Below, piece after piece: positions 34,189 through 44,754 of a stretch of DNA of 64,000 nucleotides. The DNA comes from Morinoia aosen (taxonomy: Eukaryota > Arthropoda > Malacostraca > Amphipoda > Talitridae): NCBI GenBank assembly GCA_030386875.1, contig CM059567.1, positions 84,375,130-84,439,129 on the forward strand, written 5' to 3'. Position 1 is the stretch's first letter, and each line of letters begins with the position of its first letter. Both the position numbers and the translations under genes were made by a program. The notes beneath the pieces are model-generated. The model was not told where the DNA came from, did not search any database, and worked only from the letters and a program-made list of their open reading frames with translations.

Positions 34189-35640
34189 TAAATGATAGCT
34201 TTCAAAAGGATTGTGAGTCAATCTTAAAAAAAAATTGCATTCCTGCTCGCCTTACGAAGGAATTTTTCTGAGTTCCTATTAGTGAATTTGAAGTACTCAA
34301 AAATGCTAATGCGTTAACTTAAGTTCGTCGATTAATGATAGAGGTTTCGTATCAATGAGAATAGATTTTACTTGCATTATAATTTGGAGTTATTCTTCAC
34401 CGACTCTCAAAATTTTCGGTACGAGTTCTCACAAATACTACTTGTGTTATAGCACCGCTCCGATTGTCTTATGATTTTAACAATTGGTGCATAGAACGCT
34501 ATTGCATTGGTGCATAGGACTGCATTACTTTCATGTGTAATTTTGTGCCTGAAATTACTTTTCCAAAGCTCATTTTCTTAATTTTAAAATACATATATGT
34601 TGATTGAAGGATCTTCTACGTCGTTCATGCAGTTAGTGTTGCTGTAGAGTTCCCTTCCCTGATGAAGGAACGCTTCGTATTTGATGTTTTGTTTTTTAAT
34701 GCACATAACAATCCTCCATTAAAAACATTGCGAATGAAATTCAACATCAATATTTGAGAAACTAATTAGGAACCGGAACTTGCTTAACATACGTCCAACG
34801 CAGGGAAGTATTATTTGGTCATAATTTCAGCAATCTTCTGTTATCAACAGAGTCTTTGTTTTCTTTCGTTGACTCTTCTGGGCATTCCCGTAATATTTGT
34901 CGAAATTTAAGGTGTTCTATTATTTTATTAACCTAGTCGGCCAGCATCTTTATGATTCTCATCAATTGTGTTCGGTTAGCTAGTCGGATGCTTGTTCGAA
35001 TGTCTTCACACACATCACTAAAAAAGTGTTCTATATTTAATTTAACCAGCGTGCATAATTAAGTCATACATTTTTTGTTTGTGTTACTTTAGGTTAATTT
35101 AGGTTTCCACAATTTTTTACCAAGCGTACTTTGTTTACCTGGGATGAATCTGTAGCTTAATCTTTTTTCAATTTTGATACTCGATCTGTAGCTGTCAGAC
35201 CGTATTCATAACTACGTTTTGACGACCAGTCGCTCGCCCAACATTGCGGCATTATGACATTCAAAATATTACTGTAAATCAAACTACCTGAAAACCACAC
35301 CGCTCAAATCCTATGCGAGCAGTACGCTAATTTTTCATGAAGATCGAGTTAGGATACACTGACTAAATATATAGAAAAAATTCATTTACTAATGTAGTAA
35401 CCAACGGGTATGAAAAATTTCTTTCATACCCGAATAGAATGGCGCATATATACCGGCACATTAGATAATTTGCGCAAAACCATCCATGCCTAAAGTTGTT
35501 CCTCTAACATTCTGACAAAATAGCTTAAAAATTGTAATTAAATGGAACTCCAGTCATCGTCGTTATTCTTCCAGTAATTTTAAGAGAGAGCATGTGAGTG
35601 ATTTATCGTCTGAAATAAATTTTGTTTGCTTCTAAAATAT
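34189..35640 (+). other. probable 3' UTR of the mesh-like gene
   Basis: AT-rich sequence after the stop codon without open frames. The first AATAAA I find is at 35614-35619, followed within 10 bases by a T/GT-rich stretch, giving a plausible 3' UTR of about 1.45 kb. An ATTAAA at about 34718 could be an earlier, weaker signal. Confidence 0.45.
35614..35619 (+). terminator. candidate poly(A) signal AATAAA
   Basis: Canonical hexamer followed by TTTTGTTTGCTTC, a typical downstream element. It lies about 1.4 kb after the mesh stop and before the 45-bp satellite array. Confidence 0.45.
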
Positions 35641-35860
35641 TGTGCATTTATTGGCCATACCTCACCTTAGAACAGTTCTCCCTTCTAAGAACGCAGCGTG
35701 AATGGAGTAAACGAAAGGAGCTGATCGTTAGTTAGACGAGTTCGATTACTTTTCTTATATTCGTACCAAGTAAAAAAACCTAAATCAGTATACGAATGTT
35801 ACTCTCAGCACAAGAGGCATATAGACATCTAACTTTTGAAACTAACGGTAGTAGGCTGTT

Positions 35861-36215
35861 CATGTAGCCTACGTAGCTTATATGCGTTCTCGGGATGTGC
35901 AATTTCATGTAGCCTACGTAGCTTATTTACGTTCTCGGGATGTGCAATTTCATGTAGCCTACGTAGCTTATATGCGTTCTCGGGATGTGCAATTTCATGT
36001 AGCCTACGTAGCTCATATACGTTCTCGGGATGTGCAATTTCATGTAGCCTACGTAGCTTATATGCTTTCTCGGGATGTGCAATTTCATGTAGCCTACGTA
36101 GCTTATATGCGTTCTCGGGATGTGCAATTTCATGTAGCCTACGTAACTCATATGCGTTCTTGGGATGTGCAATTTAATGTAGCCTCGGGATGTGCAATGC
36201 GTTCTCGGAATGTGC
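35861..36215. repeat. 45-bp tandem array, 7 copies plus degenerate end
   Basis: The block CATGTAGCCTACGTAGCT recurs every 45 bp (35861, 35906, 35951, 35996, 36041, 36086, 36131), with a rearranged partial copy from 36176. Because 45 is a multiple of 3, several frames stay open on both strands (15-residue periods). This is a property of the repeat and not evidence of a gene. Confidence 0.95.
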
Positions 36216-36274
36216 AATGCACGCTTGCAATTAACACAAGTAACATGCACACGCACCCAACATATGTGATATAC

Positions 36275-37039
36275 GAGGCCTGTCGAAAAAGTATCCGACC
36301 TTTGGCCAGAAAAAATACTTCAACAACCTGACGGGGTTGGGACCCTAATCCCCTTCAAAGTAGGCTCCTTGTGCTTCCACACACTTAGCCCACCGATCCT
36401 TCCACTGCCGGAAACACCTCTGGAAGTCTTCTTTTGGAATGGTGTTCAGCTCTGTCGTCGCGTTCCGCATTATCTCTTCTCTACTCTCAAAACGGGATCC
36501 TTTCAGTGGTGTCTTCAATTTTGGAAACAACCAGAAGTCGCAAGGAGCCAGGTCTGGAGAGTAGGGAGGTTGGCGAACGGTCGTAATTCCATGTTTGGCC
36601 AAGAAATTGCGGATCAAATGGGATGAATGTGCGGGCGCGTTGTCGTGATGCAAGTGCCAGTTGTTCGCAGTCCACATGTCTGGTCTTTTGCGCCGAACTG
36701 CATCACGAAGTCGCCGGAGAACATCCTGATAGTACTCCTTTGTCACTGTTTGTCCTTCCGGTGCGTATTCGTGATGAATCACCAAGCTTTTGACAAAATT
36801 TGATGCAGTGTCTTTGCTCAATTCGTTCAGTCATCTTGCAAGAAAACTAAATCCGACAAACACTTAGAACAGCACCTTACTTGGCGACCACCAGCCAGTG
36901 ACTGGCCCAAGTGAATACGGTGAAAAAAGTCAAGCATGCGCATTAAGATTCCTCCTTCCACCGTGCACAGTGGCGCCGCCTTAGAATCACCACTTTGCGC
37001 GGGAAAAATTAAGGTCGGATACTTTTTCGACAGGCCTCG
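36275..37039 (-). mobile_element. internally deleted mariner element (765 bp) with intact ends
   Basis: Terminal inverted repeats of about 29 bp (CGAGGCCTGTCGAAAAAGTA inward from each end) are flanked by TA on both sides, giving full element boundaries. The transposase lies on the minus strand. The length is well below the roughly 1.3 kb of a complete mariner. It sits about 60 bp beyond the 45-bp array. The near-identity of the two TIRs suggests a fairly recent insertion. Confidence 0.88.
36345..36834 (-). pseudogene. mariner transposase, internally deleted (D34D type)
   Basis: The start codon is at 36834 and the first 19 residues (MTERIEQRHCIKFCQKLGD) match a mariner N-terminus. About 36775-36790 the sequence jumps, out of frame, to the C-terminal half, beginning near VIHHEYAPEGQ. 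That half contains HHDNAPAH and YSPDLAPCDFW; the two Asp are separated by 34 residues, as in mariner D34D enzymes. The rest of the helix-turn-helix region and the first catalytic Asp are lost, so the product cannot be active. About 0.5 kb is missing relative to a typical mariner. Confidence 0.88.
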
Positions 37040-37855
37040 TACGTTAGGAATAATACAAGCAAGGAAATGCTACGTAAAGGAGTAATCTAAAGTAGTAACT
37101 TGCAGAGGCATGACTATACCTAGGAAACAAGCTTAAGCGAGCAAAAGTTTATGAGTTTCTAAAATCGGTAATTAGAGTAAATAAAATTCCTTTAGCATTT
37201 AAAATTGTATTCGCTCAATATTTAGCCACCAATCAATATAAAGAAAACTGCCAGGTGAGTAAATTTACAAACTGGACGGCAGGACAAGGGGAATCATTAG
37301 GTACGCAGCGGAGGGGTGAAATCTGTAAAGTTGCATTTGATATTAACTAATGTAGATTAAACTTTTATTTGGTGGCATGTTAGAATAAAATAAAGCTCTT
37401 TGCGAATAAACACAGAACTAAATGGAAAGAGCTTGCTCTATAATTAAAGTGCTGAAGTTGTTCATCCTAGAGAGTTAGCTAAGAATGATGAAGGGAGCTG
37501 TCGATGAGGCAGTAGATATTTTTTCAATGGGAAAGCGAATTGCTTCCTGTTTCTTTCAATTATTTACCCGTGTATTTGAGACAATAAAATTGATTAGCGT
37601 TGTTTTGGGCTTTTGCCATTGAAAGACATATCACGAGTTTAAGTTCAGTCTTTGAGACTAATCAAAAACTTTTTCAGTTGCACCAAGGAGTCGGGAAAAG
37701 AAAATACCATGCAGCATCAAAATATTTCCCGCAACAAATATGTTTAGTTGTGAACAATTTAGTTTCGTATATTTGAGAGATAGAATCATAATGGACTGTA
37801 CGAAAATGAATTGATTTAATGCATATAAAAATGCGTAAGCTGAAAATTTCGGGTC

Positions 37856-38760
37856 ATACCATAAGTTCTGTCCGTTTTTTACTAGTATAATATGGAAAGT
37901 AAACTCATCAAATAACATTCATTTATTCAACAACATATTCTTTATCGTTAATAACGTCTGACCACCTACTAACCAATTTTTAACTTCTCGTTCATAGAAA
38001 TCTTTGGTTTTTGAATAAAAAAAAAACCAGCAACTCATTTTCAACATTGTTTTTGTCTTTCTAAGCTTTTCCCCTTTCAATGATTGTCTAGACTCCTATA
38101 GAGATGGAAGTCTGAAGTAGCAAATCCGGAGAATAAGGCGGATGCATCAATGTTTCCCATTTCAGAATTTCAATTGTGTCCAAAGTCATTCGTGCTGTGT
38201 GCGGAGGCGCATTGTCGTGCTGAAGGATGACGCCCTTTCGATCTACCAAAGGTGGGCGCTTCTTTTTTAATTAAAGCGTTATTTAGTCTTTGCAGCTGTT
38301 GACTGTACAGTTCTGCAGCGATTGTTTGGTTGTTTTTAGGAAGCTCGTAGTGAGTAACTCCTCGCACATTCCACCGCATGTCGATCTAGCCTTTGTTGTT
38401 GAAGTTTAACATTGCTGTACATAATCCACTTCTCATCTTCGGTAACACCTCAATCCAGAAAAAATTCTCACAGTTAGAGGGAATGCAAAGATGCACAAAC
38501 ATTCACGCGCTGCGGACGATTAACAGCCGAAAGGTCAAAAGGAACCCACTTCCCAAGTTTGGGTCTCTCTCCCAGCTTTTTTAGGTGACGTTGAATTGTC
38601 ATTGCACTCACATGAAGTTTAGAGCTTAATTGTCTAATGGATACTGCGGGGTTAGCTTCAAACTTGTTACAATATGAAAACGGATAGGACTTATGATACG
38701 ACCCGATAGAAGTAAACCTACTGCGTAGGAGCGAGTTTTGTGAAGCAGTCAACAAAGGTG
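37856..38760 (-). pseudogene. degraded D34D mariner transposase
   Basis: Minus-strand fragments in shifting frames read in order: an N-terminal helix-turn-helix (VSIRQLSSKLHVSAMTIQRH, 38474-38755), E-D-E-K-W-I with the first Asp near 38430, VRGVTHYELPKNNQTIAAEL (38170-38379), Q-H-D-N-A-P-P-H with the second Asp near 38210, Y-S-P-D near 38130, and a C-terminal tail to about 37920. A codon appears lost in the third catalytic block (SPDLA-x-SDF). CCATAAGTTCTGTCCG at 37859 resembles a mariner terminal repeat; no partner was found at the other end. Different lineage from the 36.3-kb element. Confidence 0.8.
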
Positions 38761-38994
38761 AATAAGTGCAGACAATAAATAGTACGTACTAAATCATAAA
38801 ACCTACAGTAGAATATATCTGAACGATTAAACCGTTAGCCTTAATCGAAAATTTATAAGAACTTGAAAACGAAAAAAATTCCAAGGGAAAAATCAAATTT
38901 TATGGAAAAATGTTACGTCCTACTCCATCATCAGTTTAAAAAGTAAAAATCATTATGTGTGGAATAAAGGATCTAAAGCCTGTTAATTACAGTC

Positions 38995-39200
38995 ATTAAC
39001 ACGTTTCCTGCGAAGGGACCCACCGGTGGTCACTGAAGGGATTTTCATTTTGCTTCTGACCGATCTGCAGCCACTAACTCAATTTTTATAAATGCTAAAT
39101 TTTTGCTATTTTCAAAATTGTTTAACGCTGAGGACTTTAAATTTGAATTGAGTATTGAACTTCAGTTTAATCCATTGCAGTCAGCGTGCTAAAAGAAATC
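38995..39200 (+). repeat. dispersed repeat family A, copy 3 (diverged)
   Basis: Shares CACCGGTGG, CTGACCGA, ACTCAATTTT and GAGTATTGAACTTCAGTTTA in the same order and spacing as copies 1 and 2, with more substitutions. It lies directly beside the Penelope-like fragment at 39246, so the two could belong to one composite. Confidence 0.6.
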
Positions 39201-39245
39201 TCGAAAATAAGAATATGTCAGAGAAAAATAAAATTGAAAAGATTA

Positions 39246-39512
39246 CTATCTACTTACTGTTTGCAACAGGTATGTACTATCGGTATTGTTAAGGGCAGGG
39301 TTTCGTTTAAAAATATATAAAGACTCTAAACTCTTAAGGTCATAAGGGGTTGAGGCAGAGTCTAAGATTTTGAAGTCGGCAGGAGATATAGTCAAGTTGC
39401 ATTTTTCGGCGAGATTGCGTTCTGCGGAGTGAGAGGGGTGTGCTATTTGAGTTCCGTGAACTGAAGCTTCTACGTGACGACATGCCGACTTACGACGATG
39501 TGCATTGTACAC
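39246..39512 (-). pseudogene. Penelope-like endonuclease C-terminal fragment (minus strand)
   Basis: Residues read S-P-A-D-F-K-I-L-D and L-K-S-L-E-S-L-Y-I-F-K-R-N-P-A-L-N, the pattern (DFK-x-L ... L-x-ES-L-x-I-x-x-x-x-P-x-LN) of the GIY-YIG endonuclease tail in Penelope-like elements. It is a 3' fragment only; upstream reverse transcriptase is absent. A second copy faces it at 39540-39641. Confidence 0.5.
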
Positions 39513-39539
39513 AACTGTAAAAATAAATCAGAGAGGCTC

Positions 39540-39641
39540 GCATATCATATCAACAAGAGAGGCTCGGATAATCAAAACCCGGCCTTAACAATACTGATAG
39601 TTCGTATCAGTTGAAAATAGTAAATAGATAGCAATCTCGTC
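39540..39641 (+). pseudogene. Penelope-like endonuclease fragment (plus strand), inverted partner
   Basis: Plus strand reads K-P-G-L-N-N-T-D-S-S-Y followed by a stop. It is an inverted near-copy of 39240-39304 (ATCGGTATTGTTAAGG and its complement). The two ends form inverted repeats of about 62 bp around a span of about 270 bp. Confidence 0.5.
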
Positions 39642-40103
39642 CACTTTATATTTCGTTGGTATATTTTTGTTTCGTAAAAACTTTTAATGACTTTCATAAA
39701 CAGATTTTAGATATTTTATTCCATGCATACATGATGATTTTTACTTTTTGAACTGATGGTGCAGCTGGACTCCAAAACCTTTTCCCATTAAATATGACTA
39801 ACTTCCGTGGAATTTTCCGCGTCTTTAAGCTCCTCATATTAAATTTAATTTTTCAACCATAAATCATTAGTAAAACTGCAAAATTTATTACTAAAACTAC
39901 GTGAAGACAAGTTTCAATTGGAAGTAAAAGACCACTTATAGCGGGTTATGATTTGTAGGTTTTACTGCAGGAAGAATGTTCATACAGGTAAAAAGCATTT
40001 GTGTGCATTTTAAAAACACAGCACTGATCGTCTCAAATTCGTTTCGGAAGCAAGCAAAGAACCGATACAGCACGGATGAAACTTATTACGAACGTTGAAG
40101 AAC

Positions 40104-40497
40104 AAGATCGGAGTGCATGGAACATAGAATCGAAGAAATGATATACAAATATTTATCCGATCCCAAGTAAGTTTGAAATTTTGAAAAATGCAACTCTATT
40201 GTTTTCACGTTTTACAGCCACAGATGACACAAAGCAAATCGCTCAAATCAATAAATAATACGTGTACTAGACTTTAGGTATATATACATATTGGGCACAT
40301 GTAGCGAGAAGAAAATCAGATGAGGAGCTGGCAAAGTTATCTTCATGAGGAGAGATAACGTCAAATCAATGTCCCAATATCAATAGGTTTGCTCATAGAC
40401 GTCGGGACGTCATACTAGTGGCTAAAAATTTTGCCAAAAACAAGATCAGAGTGCATGGGACATAGAAACGAAGAAATGATGTAAAAATATTTATTCG
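40104..40497. repeat. direct repeat pair around 40.1 and 40.4 kb
   Basis: AACAAGATCGGAGTGCATGG at 40104 and AACAAGATCAGAGTGCATGG at 40439 are followed by similar sequence (ACATAGAA-CGAAGAAATGAT and TATTTAT) for about 58 bp. No coding content. Unknown origin. Confidence 0.6.
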
Positions 40498-41034
40498 AAA
40501 CGATATAAATATTTATTAGAAATGAAAACATGTACAAAAATATTTTGAAATTGAGGAAATATTACATTAGAAGCATTTCAATATCGTCACGAAAGAATAA
40601 GTCCAGTAAACAAGTGACGTTATTTATACAGCAGATCGCAGAAAAGGAAGCTCGTAATTTTTAAAGGACTTTTGAATCGACAGGAAGACATTCGCAAATC
40701 AAAAGCATCAAACAATGACATGTTTAATCTAACGATGGTGAACAAAAAATTAGTTTTCAAAAATTGCGTTGGCTTTCCAGTGACGTGACTGAGGATTTCA
40801 CTATACCTGTTTAATCGTCTTATAAAGAATACAAATTCGACTTCTATCCATTGTCATTTCATCCAATACCATTGCACGGTAGCAGTGACAGTTTTGTACA
40901 AGTCATCAACACCGCAGCTTCCCAAAGTACAACAAACTCAGCAACACTGCATGATGGTTTAGAATTTTACGTGGCTTAGAAATATGGATTCTGATGGCTT
41001 AATCGACGTGTTGTATTATTTCGCCCTTATTTTA

Positions 41035-41120
41035 CATATATATGCATGTGTGTGTGTATACATATCTACACACACATACACATCCATACACACACGTATA
41101 CATATATATACGTATAGGAA
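41035..41120. repeat. CA/TA microsatellite patch
   Basis: Alternating purine-pyrimidine sequence with TGTGTGTGTATACATA and ACACACATACACAT runs, about 80 bp. It borders the 41.1-kb copy of the duplicated segment. Confidence 0.8.
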
Positions 41121-42400
41121 ATGAATATGAGAAAAATAACAAAAATGTAGAACGATCTTCCTCCCGCTACATTGGAATGACAGCTGTATTGGCCAGTGTA
41201 ATCGAAAGCAATAACTTGAAAAAATAAGTAGAAATGAAAAGACTTCAGAACGTAAAAATAAACTGGTTTCTAATTTTCTAACAGAATATTAAGGAAAATC
41301 AAGTTACAGTCTAAGAACAACAACAAAAAACATCTTGGGTTTCATACGAACATGGGTGCATGTTATAAAATGTAGATACTGTGATAGCCGGATACCACTT
41401 ATGAGTAGCAAATACCTACAAAATTTGACACGTGGACGTTGATTAAACCGTGAGCCAGTGCACTAATTTCATTTACTGAAATTTAGCGTTGTTTCTGAGT
41501 TGGAGTTCAGTGCTAACTGGTCGAAAAAAAACGCTTTCTCAAAAAAGTTAACATATGAAATGTATTACAACATATTGGATTTTAATTTTTTTTCGTAATA
41601 TGAAGGTTCTCAATTGATAAAAAAACATACAAATAGTACAATAGCGTAGTTATAGAGTTTAGATATGCCATGGAGAGAAACAAACAAAATATATTCTCTG
41701 GGATATTCCGTGCATGGTAAGATGACTGAAAACATAAATACTATGAGAGAATACCTTGGAGGTCCTTCATTATAAGTGAAAAGCGAAAGAAGAAAAAACA
41801 CGAAAACGCTCCACCGAAGCCGACTGAAACACCGTCATAAATAATTTCAAAGTATTGTGACACGGTTACCCAAAAGTAATTTAAAAAAATAGCACAAACT
41901 CACATCTCGAAACGTGTAAACAGACATGCACACAAAAACACAAAAATAAACTTCAGAGCGTGTTCATCGTACGGATGGTAAATATAAATACAGATTACAG
42001 AAAATAGAAAATCATCATGAGAAAATAATAGTGAGAATAAAAACGACCTTCTTCCTGCTACAGTGAGCTGACGGCTGTGTTGCTCATAATAGTCGACAGA
42101 AATAATTAAAATAAAATTAAAATGACTTAGCGAACGTAAAAAAAGATAATTTCTCATTGTCTAACAGAATTTTAAGAAAAATCAAGTTACAGTCTGTGAG
42201 CAACAACAAAAAACATTTTAGGTTTCTCATCCTCTCGACATTTTCTTTAACAACACACGGACATGCGTACATGCGATAAAATAGGAACATAGTGATAGAT
42301 TGATATTACTTTTGAGTAACAAATACCTACACGATTTTTATGCGTAGACTACATGTGAACCTAATTATGGTTTCATGACCAACTGCACTATACACAGGCC
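41120..42400. repeat. imperfect duplication, copies at about 41.12-41.48 and 42.02-42.40 kb
   Basis: Both copies contain TCTAACAGAAT, AATCAAGTTACAGTCT, AGCAACAACAAAAAACAT (AGAACAACAACAAAAAACAT in copy 1), an ACATGNGTGCATG-like block and GAGTANCAAATACCTACA in the same order about 880-900 bp apart. Divergence is substantial (about 75% by eye). No coding frame. Confidence 0.65.
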
Positions 42401-43143
42401 AAGAGTGACGTTTTCGCAGTGGGGATGGTGGGAAGTGGACAAAGTCAGCTTGAATAAGTATAGGCATTCGAATTTCGCAGAGTTTGAAATACTGACCAAT
42501 GTATGTTTAGTGAGTATATTTAATGTATATTTAATGCAATGAATATATTTAAGGAAATTGGTCGATCGTTCAGTTTGAATTTACACCGAAGTGTTGCTGT
42601 GCATCATTCCGTTCGACAGAGATGCGAACTTTTGCGTTGCAGTGCATTATCGTGTTATTATATTATCAGTATAGATAATGATGCAGTTCATCATTATTTT
42701 GTGTTATAGTGCAGAAGGAATGTGTTACAGTGCAGAAGTGCACCACCTACCCATGTGTTCTTTAAATTTCGCATCTAGTCCTGACGTAAAAGCCTCTTAA
42801 TTTTACGACGATATCCAGGATCTTTCTGATAAATCCGTTCAATTTCCGTTTGTGCGATTGTTATCTATGTCTGGAAGATTAAGTTAAAGAAAATATCAAA
42901 TCCCGTCTTCTTTGACGGGCTGTGTACACTATTTTTAATGCAAAGTTGGAACCGTTGAAATATATACTTTTTGTTTCATGATTATTGAGTCGAAAAAGCT
43001 CCTTTAATCCGTTACAAGAGGTTAAAATTGTTAGACTGTCACCACTACTCCAGATTGCTAGATCAAATATCCCTAGATTTCTACTTCTGACGACATTTGA
43101 AGAATTTGTTGCACGTAGCACCAATTAATTTAGAAAAAATTGC

Positions 43144-43560
43144 ATGGGTAGAACTGTTGAAACTCGTGGTGTCTTTGATCGCATCCGGCAATCATTGCAA
43201 CAGATAGGTGTCATGTTAAACATCTTTTGTGAATACCTACCTGAGTTTGAAAATCTGTTTCTTCTGATCATAATAATCAAGGCCAATATTCTGTTTCGTG
43301 CGGTCATAATAATCAAAGCTGTTATTCTGTTTCTTGGGTTCAGAATGGAAACGAAACATTTTCTTAACTTCTACATTCCAATTCTCTGCCTCTGGAAGCA
43401 CGAATTTTTCTCCAATACGTTTCAAATTTCAAGCCCATGAAACTTTTTCACAAAACATTTTCGACCACCTATAGATATTCAGCGAAAGGGCTAATTGCAA
43501 TGTTTTCAACCTCATCTCAAAGTTTATTCAATAAAGTGCCGGTCACTCTGTGTATCAACT
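43144..43560 (+). pseudogene. relic of the long-TIR transposon family (plus strand)
   Basis: A frame at 43144 reads E-T-R-G-V-F-D-R-I-R-Q-S-L, matching the transposase C-terminus of the 44-46 kb element (R-E-T-P-G-V-F-A-R-V-R-Q-S-L). The tail near 43519-43555 (AGTTTATTCAATAAAGTGCC followed by GGTCACTCTGTG) resembles that element's end. Heavily decayed; the left end was not found. Confidence 0.5.
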
Positions 43561-44140
43561 CTATAAGTAAAAGTACCTTTACGGCCCAAATTTTTGTCTC
43601 ACTGTTACGGCCGACTGATTTTGGCTGGTGCCTTTTAGAAAGGGACTGGAATGAAAGGCCTTGTCGTGCAAAAGCCGCCAAGACAGACTGAAAAGAGAGA
43701 CAGAGCGACTTCACGGCAGCCACTCGAGTCTCGCTGTCCATGACGTACCTCAAGATGAAGAAATGAATCTTAGTCTCCGTCCGAGAAACGCTTGCAAGAT
43801 CACTGTATAAATATGTGAAAATACAATATTCAGATTGGATGAGAAAGACGTGGACATTCACACCATTATTCCTTATGCCCATGAGGAATTCATTCAAATT
43901 AACGCCTTAATTTTTCTCTACGCTAGACACCAAATCAGGGAAGCAACATTAGGCTGCCCACGTGTCTATACAGGGTGTCCGATACTTTTGTTGCCAAACT
44001 TCAACATAAGGTAGCGATCGCCAAATGAACACTTTTTATTCGATTAAGGTATGGTCTAAAATGCTTAGTTAAAGAGTTACAAGGACTTGAAGTTGGATAG
44101 TTATTAAAAATAATTCGTACACTCTCTTGCGGAGACGAAT

Positions 44141-44574
44141 CTCACTTCCTTTCAGATCACTAGCCGTGTAAGATCACAGAGTCAAACCTTGTCCCCTATA
44201 CATAACTGGTCCTAATAATGTAATTTGACTTGGTTAATTTCGCCGATCTTCAGTCTGTTCTTGAATTGTTTGTCGAATATACTGTTAAATCTAGTCCATA
44301 TGAACTATATTGTAATATGAAGTATCAAATTTCGAGTTAATTATCTCATTGATCAGTCTAATGCGTCTCTAGTTTAACTGAATTAGGTTAATACATTGTT
44401 GTACTCCTTAGACTAACCTTGATGGTAGGATGCCCTAGAAGTCACTGAACTTATTCGGGCCCACAGGTAGCTATACTTAAATTTGACCATTGTACTAGAC
44501 TTAAGAAACATTCTATTTCTGTATCACCTGTGGTAAATAAATTGTTTAAAATTGTTTGTTTAAATTGTTTAAAT
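44141..44574 (+). mobile_element. 434-bp insertion inside the left TIR
   Basis: It is absent from the matching right arm, so its boundaries are exact to within the ambiguous AAT at the edges. It ends in CACCTGTGGTAAATAAATTG followed by TTTAAA/TTTAAATTG repeats, like a retroposed 3' tail with a short simple repeat. No coding frame. The tail resembles the repeats at 11.4-11.85 kb. Confidence 0.75.
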
Positions 44575-44754
44575 CCAAGACGGTAGACTGCGGCACATCA
44601 ATGGCAAGGATACGAAATGAGATGTTAGGCAAGTACGTGAAACATTTATTATTATTAATTAACATTAACTTTTTAATGTTGTGATAAGGAAAAAGCATTT
44701 TCGACAGTAATTATTATGAGCACAACAAACGAAACCGTAAACTAGGTTACATGT

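Noticed and set aside
33112-34221. Antisense open frames opposite the last Mesh exon
   Set aside because: Shadow frames of a long coding exon; no independent support.
35836-36331. Open frames of 109-149 codons on both strands
   Set aside because: They result from the 45-bp satellite, whose length is a multiple of three; no start context, domain or splice evidence.
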